The notes: a model not told the origin generated them from the letters alone. Shown: positions 11,898-23,020, counted from the stretch's first letter. The stretch: 64,000 nucleotides of DNA from Aurifilum marmelostoma (GCA_027559495.1 JAMXSV010000003.1:3658001-3722000), one strand, 5' to 3'. A program made the numbers and translations.

Positions 11898-13695
11898 TGT
11901 GAGGGCAGGGTGGGAAACAAAAAGAGTAGCTAGTTGAGATATGATCAAACACGACGCGGAGAGATGACACAATAAGCTTAGCCACAGTTGACAGTTGGGT
12001 GTGATATTTTCTTTACAGTGCGGCTGGCAGTGCGCTCAAGTAGTAAGTAATTAGAAGCAAGAAACTTCCCATTGGAATTGCTTTGTGGTTGTGGGGAGGC
12101 TAGGGGGCACGCAAACCTCCACTGCGGTAATTCGTCTGAAGTATTGCATGGAACAGTTCCCTATCGACCGGCCAACCATTGACATTTACTGGTATACAGG
12201 CAGCAAGAAATACGCATGCCTGGAAATTCTACAAACCGTATCTCTGGGTGAGCCCTGGTCTCCCAAGTTGATTCAAATGTAGAACAGCATCGAAACCAAG
12301 ATACCATGACAGCTCTCTTGACCCGCTGCGGAAGAAATCATGATTACCTAGGTACTGACAACAACAAATGCTGACTTATTGATCAATATTATGTTCACAG
12401 GACTACAAGAGAAATCTACGTCGGCACACCACAGCGGAGGTCTCTTGTTTGGTCGAGGAGAACTATTAAATTGGCTTGTGGCGTCCAGGTGCCCATAACG
12501 ATGGCGCGTTTGAGTCCTTGGATATCGGACTGGATATTCTTATGATCAATGGAAGCGGAAGTGGGTAGGTATTCATATGAGACGTTCACTAGATTTGAGA
12601 ACAAAACTAAGTGTCTTTCTATTCCTTTAGTACAATTAGGAAATAATTACTTAGTCAGACTTCCCTTTCTTAAGAACATTGTGCTAACTACTATGATCGA
12701 TACACTTAGATACTGCTTCGCAGTCTGGATCGTCGCAGGCTAAGTGCACACTTGATGTTCTCTCAGACTTCCGTGTCCTTCTCCAGCGAAGTCCGAACCG
12801 AGTGATCTTGTGGTGATTTGCGCCACAATCAGAAAGATGCAGGCGATTTCCGTGCAGGACCAGGAACGGTAAATGTTGCTTACAGACCTGTAGGCTCAAC
12901 GTAACAGGGTACATATTCTTGTCGTCGATCAAATGGTAAGAATAAGATTCAGAAGAAATGTCCTGGGACATGCATAATACTGAATGCACAGAGAGCGTGA
13001 GCTAAGCCGTGGCGAGACAGATCAGATGTATTGTCCGCCCGGGCAGTGCCGCGAACCTGCAATATATTGGATAGTGGTCAGATGCCTCCAGGAAAGAATC
13101 CATGTGTATAAGGATCAGCCTTGTTCCACGCCGTCAGCATCATCTCGAGGTCTTTCGTAAATGCCGCCGAATCTATTGTAACCCCTTCTAACGACTAATA
13201 AAACAACTTGCTATTGGCCTTAAACACACAACTAATTAATCAGCGGGGCCAAATACTCTCACAATCCGATAGGACACGTCAAGATATTTCTTCTTGTTTC
13301 TCGTTAGGTCAACCCGAACTCGTGATAACTAAAAACAGAGGCATGTCCCTCCCCTAAGCGCTGTCCGTTGCATTCCCGAATATTCTTCACACGTGCCTCC
13401 CCACCAAATCATCGTTGCCACTTTGATAAACCTCCAGTAGGTAGTTCATTCTGCAATCTCGTCGATAATGCAATGGTTAACCGCCACCTGGTGCGCTCCA
13501 AGCGATTATCTTTAGCCATAGCGAACCCTGTAAGGCTTGTGATTCACCGACATCCTTGAGCATAGTGTCAAGGTCAAAGGTCAGTGGGGCGAACCTCTTC
13601 TTTCGGGATGATGACCAAGGAGGAAAGACAATCCTCTGCTGTATGTGCCTGCACCGCCTGGTATGCTGTGGTGCTACGCATCTGCAACGATCCTC
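11898..13695. other. Intergenic region, no supported gene
   Basis: AT-richer sequence between two minus-strand genes. A minus frame at 12684-12989 (101 codons) reads moderately like protein but has no recognisable domain and no splice partner. Nothing else is supported. Confidence 0.4.
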
Positions 13696-14400
13696 TCACG
13701 CAAGAGGACTGTACTGGTCGTCATCAGGCTGCGCAGGTGTTGTGTGGCCGCTATCCCCACCACGGCCTCGAGTACCTCTCGTACCTCGGGCACGTCCGGT
13801 GCCTCTGACTCTCGTACCTCTAGTTCCTCTGGTTCCCCTCGTGCCTCTGGCTCTCCTGGTGCCTCTCGTGCCCCTTGTGCCTCTGGTGCCTCGACTACCT
13901 CGAGTGGCCCGGGCGCCTCGAGTGCCATCACGTACACCTCTCATCGTAGCGCTTCCATGGGCCGTGATCGTGTTTCGGCCCTCCTCAAAGAAATTTGTGG
14001 GTGTAGGTGTCTCGAGTTGCATAGAGATGTCCTCGCTCTCCACATGCGCCTGGACGGACGTGGTTGCGTTGTCGACGACGACCAGTCTCTCACCACTGCG
14101 GCGCGCCGCTCGCGCACACGTTTCCACGAATTCACACAGAGGCGACCGCAACTTGTGCTCGCGTATCGGATCATCGTTGGGGTCCCAGGTGTCGAGAAAG
14201 ATCTTGCAGCAAGGACAAACGACATTGTCGGGCAGGTTCGGCGGGGAAGGATGGAAGAAAAACCCGGCGCGGGCGAGGCTCTCGGGCGTGGGCTTGTCTT
14301 GGTTGACTTCCCAGTCTAGGGGCCAGTCGATGAAGGAGGCGAGGCGGTTGTGGTATTGCAGGAACTGCTCTAGATTGTTCTGAAGTGACGGTTGAGCCAT
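13696..14400 (-). CDS. BIR-domain protein with Arg-Gly-Thr repeat tail
   Basis: Single exon, 234 aa from the ATG at 14400 (MAQPSLQNN); the frame stays open to 14622, but those codons look like leader. Residues 18-92 form a baculoviral IAP repeat: RLASFIDWPLDW opens it, CPCC supplies the Cys pair (Cys62, Cys65), and WDPNDDPIREH with LCEFV gives the diagnostic W-x3-DDP-x2-EH-x6-C with zinc ligands His82 and Cys89. Fungal BIR proteins (fission yeast Bir1/Cut17 type) act in the chromosomal passenger complex with Aurora kinase, but those are much longer; this one has a single BIR and a short linker. The tail (residues 153-215) is a run of RGT/RGA/RGS triplets, which could bind RNA or be arginine-methylated. 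Function is inferred only from the BIR fold. Confidence 0.8.
   Translation of the reverse strand: MAQPSLQNNLEQFLQYHNRLASFIDWPLDWEVNQDKPTPESLARAGFFFHPSPPNLPDNVVCPCCKIFLDTWDPNDDPIREHKLRSPLCEFVETCARAARRSGERLVVVDNATTSVQAHVESEDISMQLETPTPTNFFEEGRNTITAHGSATMRGVRDGTRGARATRGSRGTRGTRGTRGTRRARGTRGTRGTRGTRVRGTGRARGTRGTRGRGGDSGHTTPAQPDDDQYSPLA
13756..13944 (-). repeat. Triplet-codon repeat encoding (Arg-Gly-Thr)n
   Basis: About 20 imperfect copies of a 9-bp unit reading CGA/CGT-GGC/GGT-ACG/ACC on the minus strand. The repeat keeps several other frames open on the plus strand (13556-14383, 13645-14319), which are artefacts of its composition. Confidence 0.8.
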
Positions 14401-16428
14401 TTTGGCGGTGGTTCTGACGAGACATGTGAAGATGACGGGAAGCTGGTCTGATTCTGCGAGAAATAAGCAAGAATGAAGATGGCAGGTGAGGGCGTTGAGG
14501 TATTTGTAGCGACCTTTTCTCCCATCTAAGGTTGTTTTGTTGTTGTTGGGAAACAACGCGGTTGTCAAGCTGTCGTCCGAGCATAAGAGCACGTGAAAAA
14601 CACCCCCAAAAAATACTCCCAACTAATTGATTTCATTTGATCACTGACTGAGGCATTGAAAATTATCAACGGACTATTGGTGGCATGGTAATTGCCGCCT
14701 AGCATATGCGGCTTCTCAGTTGTCAAACGAAAGGTTTGGAAACACTGCTACCGTTTCGGGGGTAAGGCTGTTGTAGATACGGGCAAATAGAACGATCAAG
14801 TGTCGTTCAGTAAACGTGGGAGAAGATGCAGGTGAATAGGCACGCTCGTTACTACTTGGCTCCTCTACGTAGATGATAAGGTACACATAGGCATCACATC
14901 ATTAACACCAGCGTAGGGACGAGGGGAAACAATATTTACGTTAGGGACACATTGATCTCTTGTTATGTAATTTTATGCTTGATCCTGAAGCAAGTGAAGC
15001 ATAGACATGTCAAACAACGGTAGTAACATATGTAGTTGTTGACACCAGAACCACGAGCGAAAGTGTTCGAAGCCCCCACACATTCAAGCCTCCTGCAGTA
15101 GTGAGAACACATCAGCGGCTCGAGAGTCAGGATTGTGCCGATTTCATGTCGGTTCCTCCAGAGGGAAAATAGGTAGAAGATAAGCATATATCACTGGTAG
15201 AATCTGTATTGCTTATTCGCGAATATGTGTAGAGACGAAATGACATCCCAGTTCCAACGTGGATTGGAATAGCTGAAGGGAATTGGAGATCTCATGAGAA
15301 GCGACGAAAAAGTTAGGATAATGAAGAGGATACGATTCGGAACATAAACGCACTGCATTCATCCGAGGCACCAAATGCGAGGTCAGATGAAGAACCACTT
15401 TAATTCTCATCGGCGTACTGTACATGAGACCATAATTTCGTGCCAGGGCTGTACTAAGTAGACCCGCTAAGAAGACGGAAGAGCCCTTGGAAGTCTGCAT
15501 TGTGCAAGACTAGTGCGGGTGCAAACTTCAAGCTGAGTAATTTGCATTTTGGACAACCTGGAATGAGGACGAGAGTATTACTACTATCGGCGTGGATCGA
15601 GCGCCTGCCCTTGTTGTAGAGCACGCCCGTTGCGTATGGATATTTGAATTGGAAGTTGTGATAATCATGCTTGTAAATGGCGCCTCTGATACGAGGTAGA
15701 TATAGACGACGTCGAAGATGTTCACGGAGTAAAGCACAGCAAGGCTATTCTACCCACTGATCATCACAACACCACTCATGAAGACCGCCCAACTTCGTTC
15801 AATATAAGATTGAGGCTGCTAGGCTCCGCATTGGACCGACACTCTGAGAAATGCCCTCATAGGCTAGAATCTCAATCAATTTACACAATAAAGTCTCATG
15901 AGTGCATGTACGATTCCTAGTCGGTTTGTTTATGGAACCATATCTCTTTTCCTTCTTCGTCTTAGCATGATTACTTCATACGAAGGACTCAAAGCATGCG
16001 GCCCTTCAATGCGTGGCAAGTGAGCTACAGTGCTGCCAGGGCTCAGAAGAGGTGTAGACAACAGCACAATCGACGTTGGGATCCTCGGCATGCGTCAGGA
16101 TCCAAGCCTCTGGTTTTCACAGGCGTCGATCGTCGTGATAGAACATGGATTTTGGTCACAATATCTTGATGCTCAAAGCTACAGATATGATCGCAGAGAA
16201 AGGGCATATCTCGGGGGGGGGGGGGGTTGTTCCACGCATCGCTTTGAGCAGGGATCGCGGGGAAGTGAGGAAGAAGGACAGAGACCTGTGGTATCGAACG
16301 ACAGTTGATGACACTCTGGGTCAATACAGAGGCCACAGATACTCGGCGACTTGCTTTTCTCGCACATAATCATCACGTGGAGAAATGACGCTCGATCCTC
16401 GACTTGTCATGGTCAGGTGGTAGGTGGG
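14401..16428. other. 2 kb intergenic region
   Basis: Small open frames only. A minus frame at 15213-15500 begins with a hydrophobic stretch resembling a signal peptide but is otherwise unconvincing. A 14-G run lies at 16213-16226. Confidence 0.4.
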
Positions 16429-16704
16429 CTAAGTGTTTTGACTATTCTCATTAAGTCCGTTTATTGATTCAAGATCGACCGAGCTTAAGAGGACTTCGAT
16501 GGTATCTACCCAGAGGGTATTCATAAGGCTGTTGGCATGCTCATTTGTAGGATCATTGAGTCCGAGGGTGTTGGTAGACATGATGTGCTGACTAACCTTG
16601 ATGGCTTCCAGTAATTGGTCGAGGAGCCGCGGGTGTGACCTCAGATGGCTGATGCAGGCCCTGGCATGCTGGCCCGGCTGGTACAGTACATAGCAAGTGG
16701 TTCC
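16429..16704 (-). pseudogene. Uncharacterised coding segment, probably a broken or unfinished gene
   Basis: The minus strand from 16704 to the TAG at 16429-16431 reads as convincing protein for 91 codons (for example RSHPRLLDQLLEAIKVS and ANSLMNTLWVDTIEVL) with amphipathic helices, but it has no start codon of its own. Upstream, another minus frame stays open for about 100 codons (to about 17006, where TTGAATAG could be an intron acceptor). The two frames meet near 16690-16704 with a one-base offset. No family is recognised. It could be the last exon of a gene with an unusual splice, or a gene with a frame slip. Confidence 0.35.
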
Positions 16705-18357
16705 TCAAGCTGAACCATGATCCTGAAAGATAATGCAGTGTGCCGCCGTACCGACGACGAGCCTTGACATTGAAATAAGTGGCAATGAAACCATACTTTA
16801 TTGGCCAGATCCTTCCTTTCGACTGCTGAAGTGAAGGTGTGGTGTTTTTTTTTTGCGGAGTATTATTGTTGTAGTTGGGGTTTCGCAGTGCCTCGATTGT
16901 AGCCGAATATGAAGGTTGGGGGCGGAGGATTGATGCTTCGAGACGTCCGAGTGTGTGTTGTACTTGGCATGTATGCGCATATTGTGGAAAAAGTACGAGC
17001 TATTCAAGGGTTGATTGTTACTGCCTCAGTGTGTACGGTACGTACCATGTAATACCCTCTTGCCTCTGTGCCATCGCACATAAGCGCCCGGGCCTCTTCG
17101 GGTGGGTGGGTCGAGGGGACTGCCTCTGAGCTGACTGCCACTGTACTCGAGATTCTGTACAGGGCCTGCTGTTGGGGGCTGCTAACAGTTATGACCCCTG
17201 TGGGTTGTACCTAGGTACTGCGCTCTAGTACATGCAAGGCCAGGAATAGCACACACTCAGCGGCCGTGAACTGCTCCCGACAGTAACATTTGCCGCGGCA
17301 TGGCTCGTTCTGGTTGGTCATCTGTGGCCCATCGGGTCAGGGGCTCAGCCTGTGTGAACCCGCTCCAGCCTCCTCTCCCCTTCCCCCCTCCCAAAAGGCG
17401 TCCTGGCAGTCTCGGCCCTCGCCCAAGCTGATCCCAGTCTTCGCCTGTGTCCGCTTCTCGCTTGGTCACACAGAGGCCAGCGCCCCAACCCAACCGATCG
17501 ATCGACTCCTCTCTGTCTTTTCTGCCAAGGTTGTTCTCTCGTATCGACCATCTTTTGTGCTCTCCAGTTTTCATCCTTCCTTCACATGTCCTGATCCCTC
17601 ATTACCAGACCCAGCCCTGGTCGTGAGCACGCCCTACCGAACTCATTTCGCCCAGCAAATAACGATCGTTGCTATTCATCCTTACCGATACTCCCTGCCG
17701 ACCGTTGTGATTCATCACCTTGTGTCCTCATGAACCGTGCGCAGCGAGCGTGAAGGTCAAGTCTAATCGTTGTCGTCTTGTCGTCTCAGCTGAAACCTCC
17801 CTCGCCCAGGGCTGCAGAACAAACACCATCGCACTTCAGCAAGGCCAGCCCGGAGCGCCCGATTATTGAACTGCTTGCCACGATTGCTTCAGTCCTAAGC
17901 TCCAATAGACGACGACGTCCGTCGGCCCTTGGCCATCGCGCCGGCTGGTGAGCAATCCAGGCCGGCACCCACCACGATTATTATGTCAACGCTCAGCGCG
18001 CCACATCATCTTGCAACAGCACCGACGAGAGGAGAGGAAAACGGGCAGAGTACGTGGTGTGGCCCTCTTGCTTGTCATCATCACGCTGGATGGCTGGGTG
18101 CCAGCTGACGAGCATCGTTCTTGTCTCTTTCATAGTTCGACCACCCTGCTGCGATCGTCTCGTCGCATTGCCAGCACCTCTAATCCTGTCCATCTCCAGC
18201 GCCAACCGCTGAACTGGAGGAATAGCGAGCCACTATACTGCCGTCGGCGGCAAGCCATAGTTGGTCACAACCCCTGGCTAGACGCTAGTCCTGTCCCCGA
18301 AACAACGCGGCCGCAACCGACTTTCCTATCGTTGGCGTCCTCGCAATACTTTTCACC
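16705..18357. other. Upstream region and long pyrimidine-rich leader
   Basis: From about 17370 to 18350 the plus strand is rich in C and T and free of convincing genes. It reads like the promoter and long 5' UTR of the gene at 18358. Open frames here (17290-17733, 17948-18499) are low-complexity and overlap others. Confidence 0.4.
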
Positions 18358-19281
18358 ATGGCCAAGGCAGCTGGCATGTCGTCGGCAGCTAAGGTTGGTA
18401 TCGCTATTGCGGCCGCTTTTGGAATCGTCCTCCTCTTCTCTGTGGGCCTCTACTTGTGGTGGCGGCGACGAGAAAAGAAGGAGATGGCCAAGGGCATGAT
18501 CAACTTTGTGGATGGAGACATTGTCACCCTGGTCGACGGAGGCCGCTTTGAGAAACCACCCAAGCCGAGTTACGCATACGACCCTTATTGCGAGAGTGGA
18601 AGTTCCAGCCAGTCCTTCCAACCTGCGCCGCAATACTTCCAAGCTCCCTCGAGCTATACGCTTCCACCAGTCGAGGGACACAATGGCCATTATGCCGCCG
18701 CTCCCGCTCCCGCTCCCGCTCATACGAACTACACGGTCCCGCCGATCGAGGGACACAATGGCTATTATGCTCCCGCACCCGTTCCCAGTGTTTCTCCGCC
18801 AGCGCCGTCGCACGAAACTCCCTCCCCGTCCGAAGCGAACCGAGTGGTTCCCCCACCACCTGCAACAGTTGCCGACTCTAATGCCTGGGCGAACAGTGGC
18901 CGGCACCCCTGGTCTCCGCCAGACTACGAGGCCCATTCCCCGGTCTCTGCATCCAGTATGCAGCCGGACCACGACTTCAGCGCACACGCGCAACAGAGCG
19001 AGCCCATGATGGCTGGGAACAGGAACAGCACTTATGCTATTGCAGGTCTACCTGCCATCCTGCCCGACCCGAAACCAAATCCACAGGCTGAACTACCCGC
19101 CCGAGAGGGACACCATGGCTGGGGCCACGAGCAAGAGCTGCCGGCCCCGCAGCAGGCACCACTGAAACGACAGCCGCCACCTCAAGGAGCCGAGATCGAA
19201 GAACAAAAGTTTCTGCTGGCAGATATTATGCCTCTACGGCAGAAAAAATCACGACCTGACGCATCAGCACCAGCTGGATGA
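18358..19281 (+). CDS. Single-pass membrane protein with Pro-rich cytoplasmic tail
   Basis: Single exon, 307 aa. A short N-terminal segment is followed by one membrane helix (about residues 12-34, AKVGIAIAAAFGIVLLFSVG) and a strongly basic stop-transfer stretch (WWRRREKKEMAK), so the long tail should face the cytosol. The tail is disordered and rich in Pro, Ala and His. It carries a near-perfect duplication, YTLPPVEGHNGHYA and YTVPPIEGHNGYYA, plus PPxY-like and poly-Pro stretches that could bind WW or SH3 domains. Fungal sensor-like proteins share this plan but usually have a large extracellular Ser/Thr region, which is absent here. There is no recognisable catalytic domain. The ATG is chosen because the helix follows it directly; the upstream leader has no in-frame coding appearance. 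Confidence 0.7.
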   Translation: MAKAAGMSSAAKVGIAIAAAFGIVLLFSVGLYLWWRRREKKEMAKGMINFVDGDIVTLVDGGRFEKPPKPSYAYDPYCESGSSSQSFQPAPQYFQAPSSYTLPPVEGHNGHYAAAPAPAPAHTNYTVPPIEGHNGYYAPAPVPSVSPPAPSHETPSPSEANRVVPPPPATVADSNAWANSGRHPWSPPDYEAHSPVSASSMQPDHDFSAHAQQSEPMMAGNRNSTYAIAGLPAILPDPKPNPQAELPAREGHHGWGHEQELPAPQQAPLKRQPPPQGAEIEEQKFLLADIMPLRQKKSRPDASAPAG

Positions 19282-19909
19282 GATCGGGCGACCGAGCCGA
19301 ATCACAAAGCGCAAATTAAAAAGCAGAGGCGTGAGCATGCATCATCTCTGCTCTGCCGTCAAGGCTGCCATCAATGTTCGTCGAGACAGCGGACGATCCG
19401 GGTCGCATTGGCAGCAGACCATGAGATTTAAGCGACGGGATTGAATCTGAGGCGTCCCGACTGGATGTCAATGGACCGTGGAAAATCTGCAGTACAAACA
19501 TGTACGCAAGATTCAAGTTGTGGCCAAAACGTCAAGCCTGCGCAAAAGACGGCCCTCGGCCCAACCCGCGGTTAAGATAACGAAGGTTCTCAACTCTTGA
19601 GCCATCACCTGACCGGACCCGTGTCTCACATGAGAGTCGCGCATGATCCGGATGATGCTGGCTGGTGCCTCCATCTTGAAGACAACGCGCCGCAAAGAGA
19701 CAACATCTGTGGTAGTAAAAAGTTGAGCCGGTGTTGTTATGTCTCCGCAGCAGGGAAGACAAAGCACAGACAGTCGATAATAATAACCAACCACATTATC
19801 ATTCCAAGCTTGGAGCGCCAGGCTCCTCGCCTACTCCAGATCCCACAAGGATGAAGCAGATTGTTGCTAAACATATGATAGTATAGAAAGTCCCGACACG
19901 CCCTTCCTT
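19282..19909. other. Intergenic region between convergent genes
   Basis: 3' flanks of the membrane-protein gene (+) and the coiled-coil gene (-). No supported gene, and no strong terminator signature. Confidence 0.5.
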
Positions 19910-22567
19910 TTATGACTCCACCCCAACCTGCCGTTTCTTTCCCATTCTTGCCATTAAAACAGACAACTGCCATTTTTTCTTCGGCAAAACATCATCACAA
20001 GAATCCAGCGCCAGCGCCGTCTTCTTGAAATCCGGGAATCGCTTCGAGATACTTTCCTGAATCTTGGGAAGCAGCACGTCGTAGTGATCTGGCGCGGCTC
20101 CGTACATGGCACCGTACCGCTTGTCGATGCAAAGGACCAACGAGGCAAAGCCATCGAGACCGTCGTAGTCAGAACTATCAATGCGATCAACCCAGGCTAG
20201 ATCGGAGGACGAAGTGGGCATCGCGCGCCGTAAGGTGGCAATGGTGTTGAAGAGCCGATATGGATCTTCAGTGATGAGAGGCGACGAGCTCAAGCGACTA
20301 TTTGTCGTCGTCGAACAAGTGCGCGAATCATCCTTGCCGCAAAGATACAGCACATCCTCGAGGATATCGTCGTCGATTGCATGTTTGAGCAGAGCAATGG
20401 CTCGAAGTCGTTGGCTCTTCCAGCATGCTATCTCTGTACTAGTCGACCCAGGTACGACAGGCGCAGGTACGTGTCGCTGGATGAAGTCAATCAAGCCATG
20501 GTACTGGAATGACGTTCTGACACGGTCGAGCCAGACGGAGCAAGGCTTCATGTACGTCAGGATGGGGAGGTCGGGTATCGAGAGTGGTGAAGAAAACGGC
20601 GCTGACACCACTGCCGCGCTTGTCAGCTTCCGGACCAGGGCTTCTTGCAAAATGAGCTTCGACTGGAGGCCAATATTACGCTCCTCAGCCGCCGCCAACT
20701 TCTCCTGCGCTGTGGAAAGATCCTGTTCTAGATTTGCCCTGGTTTTGACGGACAGCGTCGAGCCATGAGGTGGGCCCCCGCCTCGCCTGGACCCAAGGGG
20801 CCCGTCCGAAAGCCGTGCACCACCGTCCTCCGCCTTTGAACGGCTAGTCAGATCTGATGAGAGCCTGGCCTGGTCTTGGCTGGAGGAGCGAGTGATAGAA
20901 GCATCTGGCGTGTGGATCAATTTCGTACTGGACATATGGCCTGTGCTTGGTGTCGGTGTTGCGGCAAATACACCCTGGATCGAGTTGCCGCTACATGGAC
21001 GCGGTGAAATCATGGAGCTGGGACTGGTGATAGGGCTCTCTGTGTCGCCATTGCTGGTTCCTCGACCCTCCACGGCGGGGGAGCTTGAACGCACCGAGGC
21101 CGACGCATTATCGCGAGTGCTCGACTTCATCATTCCCTGGCTCTCGTCGTCTCTGTGCCCGCCGACTAGTACAGCCTTATCTTCTAAGGTCACCCTCGGC
21201 ACAGCCGATACCTCCTCGTCACCGGGGCACGGCTGAAAGTCCATCCTGGCTACCACCTGTTCCAGTTCCTCAACGCGTCCCATCAGATACCACTTGTCCT
21301 CTCTCAGCGTGGCATTCTCCCCGTTGAGGTTTGCCATCTCGGCGCCAAAATTCTCAATCATGCTCTCCCGCTCTGCCTCGTTGAAGCGCAGCTCTCTGTT
21401 GAGATCCGAGATGGTCACCTCGTGGCGGAAGATGATCCCCTCCTGCGAGTCGATGGTCTCGGCGTGGCAGGCGATGGTTTTTTCGTGAATTGTGATGGTC
21501 TTCTCATGGCTGGCATTGAGCGTGAGGAGCGTCGCGTTGGCTGCTTGTAACTTGGCAACTTGTGCTTGCAGATTGATGAGCGACACCAGGCTGGGTTCGT
21601 ATTCATGAGATGGTGCTCGGAGGCTGTCTCTGATGGCGCTGAGCTCCTCTGGTCTTGCGTATACCTCAGCACTGTGCTTTCTCATCGGACTACGAGCAGC
21701 CGTGAGCTCGGTCCCATCTTCAGCCGCTTCCTCGATCGTCCGTCTCGCCTTTACAGGTGTCGAGCTCAATGGCCACGACTGGCTCTCTGAGCTCTCTCGC
21801 CCCAGGTCTATGGAGCCGGGCATTTCCAGGTCCACGCTGATATTGCGTCCCATGAAGCCCCTTCCCCGTGCAGGGTTGACACCTGCATCTTGAGCACCCA
21901 CCTTCGCGGTACACATGCTCAGGCGGGTATGCTCTTTCCCAGGCAATGCAAGGTTAGGGGTGTCGTCAGGCAGCTGATGTGTCCTCTCCGTGTGCTCAGA
22001 CGTCGGCGAGCAGACCTGGCCCACTTCAGGGTCGTCAAGAAAGGGAATGCGTATGCTTGCAGGTCGAACTGCTAGCGTGGGTGGTGGTGGTGCCGAGGCT
22101 GCTGTCATATTCTTGTCTTCACGAGAAAGAGGATGTTGATGATGATGATGATGACTGGTCTGGGCGTTGTGAGATCGCTGGAGGAGCGGTGTCCTGCCCT
22201 CTGCGCTGCTATCCAGTGATGGGCTGCGTGTCGCTGGCTGCCACTCATTCCTGGGCTGTAGGTTCTCGCTGCCACCGCCGCCACCACCACCATTGCCTCC
22301 CTTGGAGGAGGCCACGCTGGACTTACGGGCGTGCGAGGAGAGACCGCTGCGCAGGTTGCTGATGCTCTGGAAGCCGTGTATGCCAAACCTGGAGGTTCCG
22401 CTGCGCTTGGAGGAGCTGGTGCGCTTGCTGGCTGATGTCGAAGCCGGGGAGGGCGTGGGCGATACGGCAGGTACGGGCAGAGTGGTGCTGTGGGCTGTTG
22501 GACGTGATGGGGTGGTGGGTGGGCCCTTTGGGATAGGCATCCTCCAGCCTATATCGGGATCGGACAT
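19910..22567 (-). CDS. Coiled-coil protein with a gag-like C-terminal domain
   Basis: Single exon, 885 aa. Residues 1-320 are disordered and rich in Ser, Pro and Thr, with a poly-Gly run and several Arg/Lys-Ser-Ser sites typical of phosphorylated scaffolds. Residues about 330-450 are a long coiled coil built on repeating units (EKTITIHEKTIACHAETID). A second Ser-rich linker follows, then a shorter coil (EQDLSTAQEKLAAAEERN). The last 220 residues are an ordered helical domain with W, D-P-Y and F-P-D-F landmarks (RLRAIALLKHAIDDDILEDV, then DPYRLFNTI, KRFPDFKK). That layout is reminiscent of copia-type gag polypeptides, but no zinc knuckle, protease or other retroelement part is present, so it may be a domesticated domain or only a resemblance. 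Function unknown. Confidence 0.7.
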   Translation of the reverse strand: MSDPDIGWRMPIPKGPPTTPSRPTAHSTTLPVPAVSPTPSPASTSASKRTSSSKRSGTSRFGIHGFQSISNLRSGLSSHARKSSVASSKGGNGGGGGGGSENLQPRNEWQPATRSPSLDSSAEGRTPLLQRSHNAQTSHHHHHQHPLSREDKNMTAASAPPPPTLAVRPASIRIPFLDDPEVGQVCSPTSEHTERTHQLPDDTPNLALPGKEHTRLSMCTAKVGAQDAGVNPARGRGFMGRNISVDLEMPGSIDLGRESSESQSWPLSSTPVKARRTIEEAAEDGTELTAARSPMRKHSAEVYARPEELSAIRDSLRAPSHEYEPSLVSLINLQAQVAKLQAANATLLTLNASHEKTITIHEKTIACHAETIDSQEGIIFRHEVTISDLNRELRFNEAERESMIENFGAEMANLNGENATLREDKWYLMGRVEELEQVVARMDFQPCPGDEEVSAVPRVTLEDKAVLVGGHRDDESQGMMKSSTRDNASASVRSSSPAVEGRGTSNGDTESPITSPSSMISPRPCSGNSIQGVFAATPTPSTGHMSSTKLIHTPDASITRSSSQDQARLSSDLTSRSKAEDGGARLSDGPLGSRRGGGPPHGSTLSVKTRANLEQDLSTAQEKLAAAEERNIGLQSKLILQEALVRKLTSAAVVSAPFSSPLSIPDLPILTYMKPCSVWLDRVRTSFQYHGLIDFIQRHVPAPVVPGSTSTEIACWKSQRLRAIALLKHAIDDDILEDVLYLCGKDDSRTCSTTTNSRLSSSPLITEDPYRLFNTIATLRRAMPTSSSDLAWVDRIDSSDYDGLDGFASLVLCIDKRYGAMYGAAPDHYDVLLPKIQESISKRFPDFKKTALALDSCDDVLPKKKWQLSVLMARMGKKRQVGVES

Positions 22568-22634
22568 TGCGATGGTTGACTGCGAATCTTGGGTGATTTG
22601 GCTGGCAAGGACTTGTTCTAAGCCCTTTGTGTGT

Positions 22635-22656
22635 TGTGTGTGTGTGTGTGTGTGTG
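22635..22656. repeat. (TG)n microsatellite in the leader of the coiled-coil gene
   Basis: Eleven TG units, followed by an imperfect CG/TG tail to about 22666, lying 70-90 bases upstream of the start codon at 22567. Confidence 0.9.
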
Positions 22657-22741
22657 CGCGTGCGTGGTCAGCAAAACAAGGCTGAGGTCTGTAAAGCCTT
22701 AGGTTGTGTTTCTGCTCGAAAAGAGGGTCATGCCTCGGGAC

Positions 22742-23020
22742 TCATGGCGAGCCCCGCGAGGTCGTCTTGGTGTTCTGGTCAAAGCTTGTTCCAAAAACAC
22801 ATAAAGTTGGAAGAACGAAGGGGTAGAAAACGGCGAGTAGCATGTGTCCCCATTTTCCTGCTGATTTCCGCAAGAACAAGAAATTCGCACTCCGTGACGC
22901 GTCGTTGTATAGTGTCTCTTCGTCATCGGAATCACATTCCAGTGAGGTAGTCGGGTCGCGAAAGGGGCCTGAGACAAATTGCACAGTGGGCAGACCCCGC
23001 GTTAGAGGTGGCTTTGACAT
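22742..23020 (-). CDS. Possible small protein of unknown function
   Basis: A 92-codon frame from the ATG at 23020 (MSKPPLTRG) with plausible composition: an acidic patch (CDSDDEETLYND) and a hydrophobic segment near residues 65-82. It lies upstream of, and in the same direction as, the coiled-coil gene, so it could also be leader sequence. No family is recognised. Confidence 0.25.
   Translation of the reverse strand: MSKPPLTRGLPTVQFVSGPFRDPTTSLECDSDDEETLYNDASRSANFLFLRKSAGKWGHMLLAVFYPFVLPTLCVFGTSFDQNTKTTSRGSP

Noticed and set aside
13556..14383. Long plus-strand frames (275 and 224 codons) opposite the BIR gene
   Set aside because: They are kept open by the triplet repeat encoding RGT on the other strand; the minus frame has a diagnostic BIR domain.
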